Counted from the stretch's first letter, positions 1 to 10,818 are shown. The stretch is 64,000 nt of DNA from Gonocerus acuteangulatus (GCA_946811695.1 OX328123.1:10115698-10179697); one strand, 5' to 3'. Notes: generated by a model from the letters alone, not told the origin. Numbers and translations: made by a program.

Positions 1-753
1 TAAGTTTATAAATGTCTTGTAAAATATTTCGTTCTTCGTCTGCGTTCAATTTTGTTGTTGCATATTTGGGTTCTCTGATTGCGTCTGAGATCCAGATAGA
101 TTCATGTGTCCATGTAAATTCGTGTAGGTTTGAGAAAGAAGGCCATATTTGAACCACATTTAGAAATAACTTAGAAAATTGGATTTAAAGCTAAGAAAAA
201 TGTGAAAAAAAAGTATTGTTAATTGCTGAAACGGTTTGACTTGGTCTAATTAAAATAATTTCTGTCTCCAACACTTATTTTTTCACATTCTTCTGGACTT
301 AAACTCCATTTTTTTCAGCTATTTCTAATTGTGCGTTAGTCACCTTTGGCACTGAGCCCATCAATTGAGAGGCGATCTAGAAAATTCTTCGATGAAAGTG
401 TAAGATAATGCCAATCCCAGTAGTTGTGTAAGGACGTGCTTCGTGATCAGTGAATGCTTGAACTAAGCAAAGCGACTAATGAACTTATTCCACTTTGCTT
501 GAATAGCTTTGCCGAAATCTCTACCAACCTACTCAACCTTAAAAGGCTGATCATTTTGAAAGAGTGAGTTGAACTGACATTTCGCCACTCCTTCCATAGG
601 TCAGGTGGATTCTTAGTCTCGATCTGAACTAGAAATGTCTTCATTATTACAGAAGTAGACCGGATTCTCATTAAATTAAAATTATTTTTATTTTCTACAA
701 ATATAGCTCAATACGTGTAGCTTTTAATGCGGAAAAAACACAGAAAAATAACG
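1..753. other. No gene recognised
   Basis: This AT-rich stretch shows no long reading frame, repeat array or terminal repeat that I can recognise. A 74-codon minus-strand frame near 447-671 has no domain features and is probably chance. Confidence 0.6.
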
Positions 754-766
754 AAATATTTATTAT

Positions 767-881
767 AGGCGGCAATAAATATACATTTTAGCAAATAAAA
801 TGTGTTTTATTGAATAAGAACACTGACCGAAACCCCGACGATCAACGCTTCCTACTTCCGAACGGTCGACCATATCTTCTC
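767..881 (-). mobile_element. Short (115 bp) retroposon-like insertion, copy 1
   Basis: The segment is flanked by a perfect 13-bp direct repeat, aaatatttattat, at 754-766 and 882-894, the signature of a staggered-cut insertion. Read on the minus strand it begins GAGAAGATATGGTCGACC. About 70 bp of it recurs at 57527-57598, where it starts at the same nucleotide and has its own 13-bp TSD. After the shared part this copy continues with AATAAAACACATTTT. No coding capacity is visible. A retroposed small RNA or a minimal retroelement fits best; the parent is unknown. Confidence 0.7.
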
Positions 882-1084
882 AAATATTTATTATGGTTTA
901 TAAATTTACTAACAGTTAACTTGTTCTTCGATTAATGACCTATCTCGGTCTAGCCAAAAGTAATATAACACTGTATTATTGATAATAATTATTTAACAAG
1001 TCAATTAAATACTTTTACGGGCGATAGAATTTAATATACGTGAAATTTTCCTAGCCACTCGTTTCAATGGGTTGGAAGAAGACC

Positions 1085-3812
1085 TAAGATCGGGGTTAGG
1101 TGACCGTGGTGAAAACATGGTTCCTCCATCCCATAGGCGTTCGATTCTATGGTACGGAGGATGACCAAAGATTGCAGATAGGTGACCATGGTTCCTCCAT
1201 CCCATAGGCGTTCGATTCTATGGTACGGAGGATGACCAAAGATTGCAGATAGGTGACCATGGTTCCTCCATCCCATAGGCGTTCGATTCTATGGTACGGA
1301 GGATGACCAAAGATTGCAGATAGGTGACCATGGTTCCTCCATCCCATAGGCGTTCGATTCTATGGTACGGAGGATGACCAAAGATTGCAGATAGGTGACC
1401 ATGGTTCCTCCATCCCATAGGCGTTCGATTCTATGGTACGGAGGATGACCAAAGATTGCAGATAGGTGACCATGGTTCCTCCATCCCATAGGCGTTCGAT
1501 TCTATGGTACGGAGGATGACCAAAGATTGCAGATAGGTGACCATGGTTCCTCCATCCCATAGGCGTTCGATTCTATGGTACGGAGGATGACCAAAGATTG
1601 CTGATAGGTGACCATGGTTCCTCCATCCCATAGGCGTTCGATTCTATGGTACGGAGGATGACCAAAGATTGCAGATAGGTGACCATGGTTCCTCCATCCC
1701 ATAGGCGTTCGATTCTATGGTACGGAGGATGACCAAAGATTGCAGATAGGTAACCATGGTTCCTCCAGCCCATAGGCGTTCGATTCTATGGTACGGAGGA
1801 TGACCAAAGATTGCAGATAGGTGACCATGGTTCCTCCATCCCATAGGCGTTCGATTCTATGGTACGGAGGACGACCAAAGATTGTAGATAGGTGACCATG
1901 GTTCCTCCATCCCATAGGCGTTCGATTCTATGGTACGGAGGATGAACAAAGATTGCAGATAGGTGACCATGGTTCCTCCATCCCAATGGCGTTCGATTCT
2001 ATGGTACGGAGGATGAACAAAGATTGCAGATAGGTGACCATGGTTCCTCCATCCCATAGGCGTTCGATTCTATGGTACGGAGGATGACCAAAGATTGCAG
2101 ATAGGTGACCATGGTTCCTCCATCCCATAGGCGTTCGATTCTATGGTACGGAGGATGACCAAAGATTGCAGATAGGTGACCATGGTTCCTCCATCCCATA
2201 GGCGTTCGATTCTATGGTACGGAGGATGACCAAAGATTGCAGATAGGTGACCATGGTTCCTCCATCCCATAGGCGTTCGATTCTATGGTACGGAGGATGA
2301 CCAAAGATTGCAGATAGGTGACCATGGTTCCTCCATCCCATAGGCGTTCGATTCTATGGTACGGAGGATGACCAAAGATTGCAGATAGGTGACCATGGTT
2401 CCTCCATCCCATAGGCGTTCGATTCTATGGTACGGAGGACGACCAAAGATTGCAGATAGGTGACCATGGTTCCTCCATCCCATAGGCGTTCGATTCTATG
2501 GTACGGAGGATGACCAAAGATTGCAGATAGGTGACCATGGTTCCTCCATCCCATAGGCGTTCGATTCTATGGTACGGAGGACGACCAAAGATTGCAGATA
2601 GGTGACCATGGTTCCTCCATCCCATAGGCGTTCGATTCTATGGTACGGAGGACGACCAAAGATTGCAGATAGGTGACCATGGTTCCTCCATCCCATAGGC
2701 GTTCGATTCTATGGTACGGAGGACGACCAAAGATTGCAGATAGGTGACCATGGTTCCTCCATCCCATAGGCGTTCGATTCTATGGTACGGAGGACGACCA
2801 AAGATTGCAGATAGGTGACCATGGGTCCTCCATCCCATAGGAGTTCGATTCTATGGTACGGAGGACGACCAAAGATTGCTGATAGGTGACCATGGTTCCT
2901 TCATTCCATAGCCATTCACGTCTTTGTTATGAGGACGACCAAAGATTGCAGACAGGTAACCATGGTTCGTTCAGCCCATAGCCATTCATGTCATTGGTAT
3001 GAGGACGATCAAAGATTGCAGACAGGTAACCATGGTTCGTTCAGCCCATAGCCATTCATGTCATTGGTATGAGGACGATCAAAGATTGCAGACAGGTAAC
3101 CATGGTTCGTTCAGCCCATAGCCATTCATGTCATTGGTATGAGGACGACCAAAGATTGCAGATAGGTAACCATGGTTTCTCCATCCCATAGGCGTTCGAT
3201 TCTATGGTACGGAGGATGACCAAAGATTGCAGATAGGTGACCATGGTTCCTCCATCCCATAGGCGTTCGATTCTATGGTACGGAGGACGACCAAAGATTG
3301 CAGATAGGTGACCATGGTTCCTCCATCCCATAGGCGTTCGATTCTATGGTACGGAGGATGACCAAAGATTGCAGACAGGTAACCATGGTTCGTTCAGCCC
3401 ATAGCCATTCATGTCATTGGTATGAGGACGACCAAAGATTGCAGACAGGTAACCATGGTTCGTTCAGCCCATAGCCATTCATGTCATTGGTATGAGGACG
3501 ATCAAAGCTTGCAGATAGGTGACCATGGTTCCTTCATTCCATAGCCATTCACGTCTATGGTATGCAGGATGACCAAAAATTGCAGATAGGTGGCCATGGT
3601 TCCTTCATCCCATAGCTATTCAATTCTATGGTATGGAGGGTGACCAAAGATTGCAGATAGGGGACCATGGTTCCTTCATCCCATAGCCATTCAAGTCAAT
3701 GGTACGGAGGACGACCAAAGATTGCAGATAGGGGACCATGGTAGAAACATGGTTCCTCCATCCCATAACCATTCAAGTATATGGTACGCAGGAGCACCAA
3801 AGATTGCAGTTA
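1085..3812 (-). repeat. 71-bp satellite array (about 38 monomers)
   Basis: Monomers of 71 bp repeat head to tail; each contains accatggttcctccatccc and ggcgttcgattctatggtac. The block 1140-2870 is almost uniform with scattered single-base variants. From about 2880 to 3170 and 3370 to 3530 a diverged monomer type appears (gttcgttcagcccatagcc, ggtatgaggacg), interrupted by normal monomers at about 3170-3370. Monomers decay towards 3810. The unit length is not a multiple of three and the staggered 66-codon minus-strand frames are by-products of the repeat. Confidence 0.95.
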
Positions 3813-3986
3813 AGTTTTCTTGGTGAGAATGCGATTCTCATTGCTGAATAATGCTGCCAAAATTTAGATTTTTAGGGTGCGTTTACATTTGATAGTTATT
3901 GCAGGATATTTATTTCAGACAGAAATTGTGACTAATGTAAACTGCGAACAATTTGTGTCTATTATATATATTTCTATCACGAGCTA

Positions 3987-4328
3987 TCAGGCTGTACCGT
4001 ATGAAATGTCAGTTTTAGACTTGCCGATTTCCTTCAAATGTCTTGAAACTGTCGTGGCTCCTACTCCGAGTTCTTTGGCATATTCCCTAGTGCTTTTTGA
4101 GGGACAAGCTTCAACCCTTTCTTTCAGGTGGTCATTGTCAAGCTTAGTTTATGGCCTTCCTCGCTCCGCGTTGTCAAGGTCAACATTTCCACTTCGAAAC
4201 CTGGAAAAACACCGGTAAACAGTTCGTTCATTCACCGTTCCCTCCCCGAACGCCGTGTTTATGTCCATACACGCCTCAGCAGCGCTATGACCGAGCTTAA
4301 ATTCATAACGAAAAATAATACGGATTTC
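3987..4328 (-). pseudogene. Mariner transposase, N-terminal DNA-binding part
   Basis: Read on the minus strand from 4328, the frame gives EIRIIFRYEFKLGHSAAEAC, then NERTVYRCFSRFRSG, then after a stop codon REYAKELGVGATTVSRHLKE. These match the paired helix-turn-helix region of mariner transposases, which binds the terminal repeats; the GRP linker precedes the stop. The D,D34D catalytic domain is absent: the frame runs directly into the terminal repeat and ends there. One in-frame stop after GRP and the missing catalytic half make this a dead copy. Confidence 0.85.
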
Positions 4329-4529
4329 CGTCGGTCACAATTTACGTTTTATTTTTTTCTCAGAGGATAGTTCTCACATCACAGTACGCAAGTTACAGAT
4401 TAAATAATAGGAATAAAAGAGCTTTAATTCTATATGAATAACAATGATGTTTGTAAATAATGAAATAAAAAAGGGAAAGGATTAAATCGCAAAGTAAACA
4501 AAACTGATATTTCATAAGGTACAGCCTGA
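3987..4529 (-). mobile_element. Internally deleted mariner-type transposon
   Basis: The ends form an imperfect inverted repeat: TCAGGCTGTACCgTATGAAAT at 3987 and its complement ending at 4529. A TA dinucleotide lies on each side (3985-3986 and 4530-4531), the mariner/Tc1 target duplication. At 543 bp it is less than half of a full mariner (about 1.3 kb). It keeps only the amino-terminal transposase coding segment on the minus strand, so it is non-autonomous. It abuts the 90-bp minisatellite. Confidence 0.85.
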
Positions 4530-4536
4530 TATAAGC

Positions 4537-4925
4537 GTTGAAACTTCTATACCATCAGGTGTAAACACTGATTACAAAGAGAAGAATTTAATGTCTGAGA
4601 TAAATATCTTGGCTACTAGCTGTATTGTCGACACTTCTATACCATCAGGTGTCAACACTGATTACAAAGAGAAGAATTTAATGTCTGAGATAAATATCTT
4701 GGCTACTAGCTGTATTGTCGACACTTCTATACCATCAGGTGTAAACACTGATTACAAAGAGAAGAATTTAATGTCTGAGATAAATATCTTGGCTACTAGC
4801 TGTATTGTCGACACTTCTATACCATCAGGTGTAAACACTGATTACAAAGAGAAGAATTTAATGTCAGGGAGAAATATCTTGGCTACCAGCTGTATTGTCG
4901 ACACTTCTATACCAACCGATGTAAA
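4537..4925 (+). repeat. 90-bp tandem repeat, open reading frame of 30-residue units
   Basis: About 4.3 copies of a 90-bp unit run head to tail; 90 is a multiple of three and one frame is open through all copies (4591-4953, 120 codons). Each unit encodes MSEINILATSCIVDTSI followed by a short hydrophilic part. The last unit is diverged (SGRN, PTDV). I recognise no domain, signal peptide or splice context, so it may be a non-coding minisatellite whose unit happens to lack stops, or a leftover repetitive exon. Confidence 0.8.
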
Positions 4926-4959
4926 CACTGATTATTTGCGCCATGACCTATGATGGGCT

Positions 4960-5595
4960 GTATATTTATACTATTTCTGTCAATATGTAAACATGCAAGA
5001 GAATATCTATCCGACACCTGACATATATTTCCTGCAAGAAGTGTCAGATGTAAACCCACCTTGAAAAAGTGATGAAAAAGTTCTTACCCGTATTCCAAAT
5101 ATTCGTTGGCGTTATCGCCTCAACGGTTAGCTATCTAATCGCCTCATTAATGACAAATCATTTGGCGTCTTTCAACTAATAGCGAGATTACTGCTGGTGA
5201 AAGCCAAGCAATAAAACATTTAGTTCTAAATGAGCTGGATTCCATGTAAAATCCGACTCCTTAACTAATAACCTTACATAATCTGTAGGACATCTGCATA
5301 CGGAATGCGGACCGGTCGAAAGGTCGGCCTATTGTCCAGTTCCAGGTAGAAATGGAATTTCTCCAGTGGCGCCCTCGCTCCGATAGTTGCTATAAATAGT
5401 GCCGCTTTCAAGAAAGAATCTACAAGCCGATAAATTTTTCACCTACTCCCACTATCCAAAAATATTCATGAAGTAACTATCACAAACATTAATAACTTAG
5501 GATTAAGCATTTTTTCGGGTCCTTTCCTAATCCAGGTTTTTAGAGTGTTTCCTGTCTTTCTCCATTGGGAAGAAACCTGCTTATGACGCAAAGCC
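4960..5595. other. No gene recognised
   Basis: I see no coding frame, inverted repeat or tandem array here. Confidence 0.5.
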
Positions 5596-5597
5596 GA

Positions 5598-5658
5598 AGT
5601 GCCGACTAGGAAATTTTACGTTTTCGAACCCATAGATCACGGTGGATCACATAATTGT

Positions 5659-5719
<61 letters not shown>

Positions 5720-5720
5720 T
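5598..5720 (-). repeat. Family A fragment running into a (TA)n tract
   Basis: The sequence gaagtgccgactaggaaat and the following cacggtgg block match the minus orientation of family A (compare 58630-58690). It enters a (TA)n microsatellite at about 5661-5720, the position where other family A copies also carry (TA)n. Confidence 0.6.
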
Positions 5721-5727
5721 ATGGATA

Positions 5728-5842
5728 TGGCGTTCCGTCCAATACGCCTTAAGAGCCGAGAAATAAAATAAAATAGGTTGAAAGTGCTTTATTTTTTATA
5801 TCGAGTTTAAAAAATGATATCGACATGATTCTTTTTCTTTAG
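5728..5842 (+). repeat. Dispersed repeat shared with 48176-48285
   Basis: A block containing gcgttccgtccaat, gagccgagaaataaaataaa and gtgctttattttttat recurs with few changes inside the TIR element at 48 kb. No coding content is visible, and the ends are not defined by duplications. Confidence 0.8.
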
Positions 5843-5939
5843 AATTGCCGGAGATCCCTTAAATGTAGTATCGAATATGACCATTTTTCAATATGTATAC
5901 TTCGTCAATGAATAGAATATGTTCGTTCACTATTTTGCC

Positions 5940-6642
5940 TTTAATCCTCATACTTTGGAGACCAAAAACTTACCACTGACTGCAAGATAAGTCAAATGAT
6001 AAATAACCCCAAGGATAATTTGAAGTTAAGATCACCAGGTGTCTATAGTATCCCATGCTCCTGAGGGGAAGAATATATTGGACAAACGGGAAGATTGTTA
6101 TGTACAAGACTTTCGGCGGTAGCAGAACATTTTTACAACACAAATCATGCTATCCAGTTCGACAATGTAAGTATTCTGGCAAAAATAGAAAATTACCAAG
6201 AACGGATCATTATGGAAGCCATAGAAATAGTACGATGCCGGGAAAATTTTAACAAAAAAGATGGGTATAAGCCCAGCAAATTATGGCATCCGGTGATTAA
6301 ACCTAGGGAAAAAAGAAGAAACGCAATTCAGCCAATCAATGATCCAGATGGAACCCACCAACCAGAATCAAGCAAGACAGGGACCAACCAATCAGATACA
6401 TGGAAGAGCAGACTACGCCCGTGGAGGAATACAAAGCCCTGAGGAAGCTGGCACTATGACTAGTGAAACGTTGGCAAAGAAGTTTGTGACACGGTCAATA
6501 CCAGAAGACTATAATATTTGTAGTAAAAAGTTTTTCAATAATTTCACCTTAAAATTATTAACACCATTTATAGAAAAAATATGTAAATTTGTCCTTTTGT
6601 AAAGGCGCTGATTTAAAGCTTTATCATGGTCTCCTGAAAAGT
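5940..6642 (+). mobile_element. Penelope-like element, 3' remnant
   Basis: This stretch separates two halves of the family M MITE and contains a GIY-YIG endonuclease remnant followed by an AT-rich tail. The reverse transcriptase part is absent, so the copy is strongly 5'-truncated. No clear target duplication was found. Confidence 0.65.
6038..6442 (+). pseudogene. PLE GIY-YIG endonuclease domain, broken
   Basis: The frame from 6038 reads GVYSIPCS, a stop, then GEEYIGQTGRL, and continues LSAVAEHFYNTNH, EAIEIVRCRENFN and GYKPSKLWHPVI. In Penelope-like elements this C-terminal GIY-YIG nuclease nicks the target DNA. The YIG half is recognisable. The segment between GRL and LSAVAEHF is shortened by an in-frame deletion, and a stop replaces the residue after PCS. 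The tail after PVI is hydrophilic and low in complexity. It cannot be functional. Confidence 0.85.
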
Positions 6643-6690
6643 ACCGATTTTCATATTCGATAGTTTGACATGGTAGGGATGTTATTAGTA

Positions 6691-7310
6691 TGCTACAATT
6701 GTTCGTGTAATTTTTAGTTATTCCTAGGAAAACGAACTAACATTTTGGATATTATGAAGAGATTTGGAAAGTTATGAAGAACTAATGGAAAGAAATCCCA
6801 GAGGCTAGCTGGTAGAGGTTTTACACCTTGTTGAAAACATTTAGAGCAGAAGAATTTTTGAGAAATAAATGTTAACACAGCTTTCGACCGATTTACAAAT
6901 GTCAAACGAAGCGCTTTCATTATACAAGTTAATCCTTTAGCCTAAACTAGGAAACTAATACAGACACATCAGTTATACATTTTTATAGGAACTGTTGAAA
7001 CTAATAGTATTATATAAGGAACTACTTATGTTGTAGATCGGGAGCCGAATGGTGGGCTATGAAAGGTCGAGTGGTTTCACCAGGATGTGAAATGTGATGA
7101 ACATCATGGGGGATGATGATTCTGTGGTGTAACCAGGAAAAGATGAGCTATCTAGTAAGCAGTGTAGGGTCAGTTGATTTTCGGATTTTTATTATAATAA
7201 ATAGAAGGATTATTTGTTCCTTTTCCCTCTACCATCTGCAATTTTCAATATAAGGCAAAATAAAAATAATAATAATGAACAAATTAAAATTAATGAAATT
7301 ATGAATCAAT
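6691..7310. other. No gene recognised
   Basis: No coding feature is supported. The part from about 7180 is the first copy of a direct repeat whose second copy begins near 7556. Confidence 0.5.
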
Positions 7311-7314
7311 TAGA

Positions 7315-7440
7315 ATTTTATTTATTCGGTTTTAGAGCCCGCAACTGGGCGATTTCCTCTATAAATATGTAAGATGCAAACAAAATAAAATAACTATAAC
7401 ATCAAAAATATAAAACATTTAAAGAAACAATTATACAAAT
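7315..7440 (-). repeat. Retroelement 3'-end-like fragment (also at 34140)
   Basis: The block with gagcccgcaactgggcgat and gatgcaaacaaaataaaata recurs at 34140-34245. Read on the minus strand it ends with an AATAAA-type signal, like a retroelement 3' untranslated region. No coding part is attached. Confidence 0.45.
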
Positions 7441-7455
7441 GAAATTATGAAAAGG

Positions 7456-7556
7456 AGGCCCGGTGGCCGTGAGCACTTAACACTCCATGCCAAAGGTCCT
7501 GGGTTCGATTCCACTATGGGGTAGTGGCTTTTCTTTAGAAAAAAGAAAAGGCATCA
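7456..7556 (+). mobile_element. SINE-II (tRNA-derived), partial
   Basis: The head ggcccggtggccgtgagcac with the B-box-like ggttcgattcc resembles a tRNA gene with its internal pol III promoter. It is followed by the family tail gtggcttttctttag and aaaggcatcag. Related copies lie at 28303, 47345 and 49773. It is shorter than the 49.8 kb copy. Confidence 0.65.
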
Positions 7557-8165
7557 GACCTAGGGATTTTTATAATAATAAATATAAGGATTATTCGTTC
7601 CTTTTCCCTTTACCCTTTTGGATCGTTCGGCATTTTCAAAGGTAAAATTAAAAATAATAATAATAATGAACAAATTAAAATTAATGAAAAGATGAATAAA
7701 TTAGAATAATAAGATATTAAAGAATAGTTTAAAAACAATAAAAAATATAAGAATAATTTCAATGAATATAGGATTGAAAAACAATAAAAAAGCACGACTC
7801 ACAGGAACTGCGACATCTTAGCGCGTGTAATTTGGACAGGTTAGAATAGAAGCAGTAATTATTGTGCCTTAACCTTCCGTGAAAAATATAAACACATGTA
7901 AAATTAAATCTTAAAACGAAGCAAGATCTTAAGCACCACAAGAGTAAACTAAGCGGAAATTACCTTCCTCGGCCAACCCCGTTCTACCAATGTTCGTCAT
8001 TCAGGCAAACATACTTTAAAAGAAAATATATAAATAAGTAAAAACTTAACTTATGAGATATTCTTTAAACATTTAAGGCACACAAAGAATTTTTGTACCA
8101 AATTTCATTGAAATCGGTCCACTTTTTAGCTAGATCGAAGGCGAACAGACAAATATATAAATATA

Positions 8166-8225
<60 letters not shown>

Positions 8226-8257
8226 AATTTATGTATTTAGGCACAAATTTGAATGTA

Positions 8258-9145
8258 CAGTGGAACATGGATAATTCGAACTTCGATAATTCGAAATCGT
8301 GGTTAATTCGAATATTTCTCTTGGTCCTAGAATTTAGGTCATAGACAATGTTAAAAAATCGTGGTTAATTCGAATAAAATTTTGGATAATTCGAATTTTT
8401 TACGAGTCTTTACCTCCAATGGGAGATGTTCGATCTTAAATCTCGTGAAAATATTATCCACTCGGGTAAACAGGACCCACCACTTTGCATCATCCGTATC
8501 ATTGCTACATCCGTATCTTGCAAAGTGGTGGGTCGCGCTTCCTCCCTTCCAGGGGTTGTAGTTAGATACACCATCCTGTCGTATTATCCTAGAATTCCCT
8601 TCCATCATCCCTCCCATCTCATTTCTTATTCAGTTATAAGTCAGTCAGTACCTAGATCTGTTGTATTGTTAGTTCCTAGAATTTCTTGTGTACAGTGCAG
8701 TTCTCTGAGTTTTTGATTTAGGTTGTGGAAGCCTAGAAGTTATAAAACTTTAACGTTGTCAGCGAAAATAGCTGCGATTAAAGAAGTTGAAAAAGGAATA
8801 AAGAAAAAATCTGAAATTGCCAAGGAATTCCTCCTAACACTTTACCAACTTACCTGAAAAATAAAGAAAAAATTCTTGGGCATGAAAATGTCTTTTTTTC
8901 AAAACAATAGACTTTTATTTTTACTTTTTTGATAAATTATTTATTACTTATGTACGTAATCATCAATTTATGAAATGTTTGTTTTTCTTTAAATAAAATG
9001 TATGTATTTTTTTAATCTAAAAAATGTGAAAATATGAAAATCGATGTTTTACCCCTTTAAATTCACAAACTTTTTTAATTCGAATTTTGGATAATTCGAA
9101 CTTTTTTATCGGTCCCTAGAGGTTCGAATTATCCAAGTTCTACTG
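8258..9145 (+). mobile_element. Tigger/pogo-type transposon, internally deleted
   Basis: The terminal repeats CAGTGGAACATGGATAATTC (start) and the complement of CAGTAGAACTTGGATAATTC (end) are typical of pogo/Tigger elements, and TA flanks both ends (8256-8257, 9146-9147). Further copies of ggataattcgaa lie just inside both ends. The 888-bp body retains only a CENP-B-type helix-turn-helix remnant, so it is non-autonomous. It sits inside family A copy A1 and is therefore younger than it. Confidence 0.9.
8729..8887 (+). pseudogene. Tigger/pogo transposase, CENP-B-like N-terminus
   Basis: The frame reads PRSYKTLTLSAKIAAIKEVE then GIKKKSEIAKEF. After a small frame-breaking deletion it continues in another frame as PPNTLPTYLKNKEKILG. 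This is the CENP-B/psq helix-turn-helix of pogo-type transposases, which binds the transposon ends. The expected start codon at 8729 reads aag instead of atg. The DDE domain is absent. The fragment lies between the terminal repeats of the Tigger element that encoded it. Confidence 0.85.
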
Positions 9146-9333
9146 TATTTATTATACAAATTGTTGAACCACCGTTATTTTTATAAACTATGGGTTCTGA
9201 AATGTAAAATTTTCTATTTGGCACTTCCAGAGTACCTACGTCTTGAGGTGACATAAACATTAAAGATTATAATACGAACAGGTGAAGAATAACCCTTCAA
9301 AACTTCAAACTTTACATATATTTCTCCATCACA

Positions 9334-9363
9334 ACGTTTCGGACACACTGGTCCATCTTCAGG
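9334..9363 (-). other. Hammerhead-like motif, left arm
   Basis: On the minus strand: CTGAAGAT, a GGAC/GTCC stem with a six-base loop, then GAAACGT. It is the mirror of the motif at 9541. Confidence 0.6.
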
Positions 9364-9540
9364 CGATCATGTCCTGTTAATTACTACAGTTACACTTAAT
9401 CAGTCATGGAATAAATAGAAATGATTCCTGTAAGGAACCAAGTCATATTACACCTACATCAATTAAACACTCATTATCACTGTGATAATGAGTGTTTGAT
9501 TGATGTAGGTGTAACTGTAGTAATTAACAGGACATGATCG

Positions 9541-9570
9541 CCTGAAGATGGACCAGTGTGTCCGAAACGT
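9541..9570 (+). other. Hammerhead-like motif, right arm
   Basis: CTGAAGAT is followed by GGAC-cagtgt-GTCC and GAAACGT. The CUGANGA and GAAA boxes match a hammerhead core, but one extra base separates the first box from the stem, so activity is uncertain. Confidence 0.6.
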
Positions 9571-9689
9571 TGTGATGGAGATATAAATGTAAAGTTTGAA
9601 GTTTTGAAGGGTTATTCTTCACCTGTTGGTATTATTAATAAATACCCGTCATTTAGTCATAAAAAAAAATTAAAGATTATAATTTTGAA

Positions 9690-10760
9690 TATTTGCATTT
9701 TCTTGTGAACTACTTGAAAAGTTTTTTTCTACTTCATTGTCCCCAAGATTTTTCTCATTGTCAAGCTGTTCGTTCCAAAGCCTGACCTGGGATTCTTTTA
9801 TTATTATTTTTTTTCAGTTCCAAAAACATAGTTTTGTAAACTGCTTCGTTTCCCTGAATGCCGCTGTGTGATAGAACCTTCATCAACGACACCAATCTTC
9901 TTTGTTTACATAGTAAATTTTTGCAAATGATAAAGAGGCTTTCAGTGGATTGCCTATTTTGCAGCGCATTTAGTCCAATATTATTTTGGCAATTTTGTTT
10001 ACCATATCTCATGTTTTCGCGAAACATATGCTTTTTTTAAAAAACCTTTTGAGGATCATGCTAATGAAAACATATTGAGTCTTAACTAATATTAGACAAG
10101 GTGACACAAAAAAATTATGATATACACTAAAACATACCAAAACCTTGAATTTTCGATTCCCATATGATCAAAAAGACTACTAGGTTACGATCCCCAAAAT
10201 GAAATTTTGAAATGACAATTCAGAAGACAAAGTAATGTAAAAGAACTCAAATACTTCAGGAATTCCAACGTTTCTTTGAGAATATTTAAAAAAAGAATGC
10301 GTAGGCTGCAAGATAAATGTTTACAACATACTAAACGTGTTGTCGAATAAACATTTTACCATTTGATGATACAAAAGTGTGAAAGTTCCTACGATATCTC
10401 GACCTTTAGAACTATTTAACTGTTACTAAACCGTATAAGGCCGTAGTGGCGGCCATCTGTATAGAGATCTTCTCAAGATATTATCCAGACGGAATATAAC
10501 CGTTAAACTTTATTGATAGCAGCATAATTGATTAGGAACAAAAATGGACACCAAATAAATCTTATAAGCCGATTACTATAATAAAAACAATCTATTTAGC
10601 CTTTATAGACATTTATAACAAGACTGATGGGAAAAAAAACTGTATTTCATTAAAAGTAGCATTCGGTAATTAAAAATCTATTTAAAAAAATAATTTTAAT
10701 GTAATAATTCAGTTTCAATTTTATTTGCTTCTAAGAGACAACTTATATTGTCTATTATAT
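9690..10760. other. No gene; one diverged dispersed repeat
   Basis: There is no supported coding frame. 10410-10500 (aaaccgtataaggcc, gccatctg) is shared at roughly 70 percent with 19650-19740, an old dispersed repeat. The rest is AT-rich and featureless to me. Confidence 0.5.
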
Positions 10761-10811
10761 AAAAAAAGTCCGACTCGCAGGAACTGCGTCATCTTAGCGC
10801 GGTTCCAGTTT

Positions 10812-10818
10812 TTCTTTT

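Larger units (their letters stand above)
5876..6690 (-). mobile_element. MITE (TIR family M) interrupted by a PLE remnant
   Basis: 5876-5939 matches the complement of 32945-33020, and 6643-6690 (gattttcatattcgatag, then acatggtagggatg) matches the terminal repeat of the same family at 32902-32945. The two parts are contiguous in the 33 kb copy. Here about 700 bp of Penelope-like sequence separates them, and the far end is missing. Confidence 0.65.
7185..7710 (+). repeat. Direct duplication flanking a SINE
   Basis: 7185-7315 and 7556-7705 share atttttataataataaata, ccttttccct and an aataataatgaacaaatta block in the same order. Between them lie a LINE 3'-end-like segment and a tRNA-headed SINE. 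Confidence 0.6.
7786..9235 (+). mobile_element. Family A repeat, copy A1 (interrupted by Tigger)
   Basis: The copy begins with the family start, gactcacaggaactgcgaca then cttagcgcg, and continues to gcgaacagacaaatata, a (TA)n tract at 8168-8223 and tacaaattt. After the Tigger insertion it resumes at 9146 with ttgttgaaccaccgttattt and gggttctgaaatg. Large internal parts are missing compared with 58556-60310. Confidence 0.75.
9259..9683. mobile_element. Foldback (inverted-dimer) element with 15-bp TSD
   Basis: A perfect direct repeat, attaaagattataat, flanks the element (9259-9273 and 9669-9683). The body 9274-9668 is a hairpin: 9278-9450 pairs with 9485-9640, with about 55 extra bases in the left arm around 9394-9450 and a centre near aatgagtgtttgattgatgt. 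Each arm carries one CTGAAGAT-hairpin-GAAACGT motif. The right end has an A-rich tail before the TSD. The variable-length TSD and the tail suggest reverse-transcribed insertion, perhaps PLE-driven. Confidence 0.8.

Noticed and set aside
1140..2870. CRISPR-like array
   Set aside because: Direct repeats without unique spacers, in a clearly eukaryotic context; it is a satellite.
1005..3331. A ladder of 66-70 codon minus-strand frames
   Set aside because: They are the same frame shifted by 71 bp in each satellite monomer; they are artefacts of the tandem repeat.
8065..8268. Tyrosine/isoleucine-rich frames here and at 11.9-12.4, 26.3-26.7, 29.3-29.8, 37.9-38.2, 40.2-40.5, 50.6-51.1 and 58.6-58.9 kb
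   Set aside because: They are translations of (TA)n microsatellites and adjoining repeat sequence.
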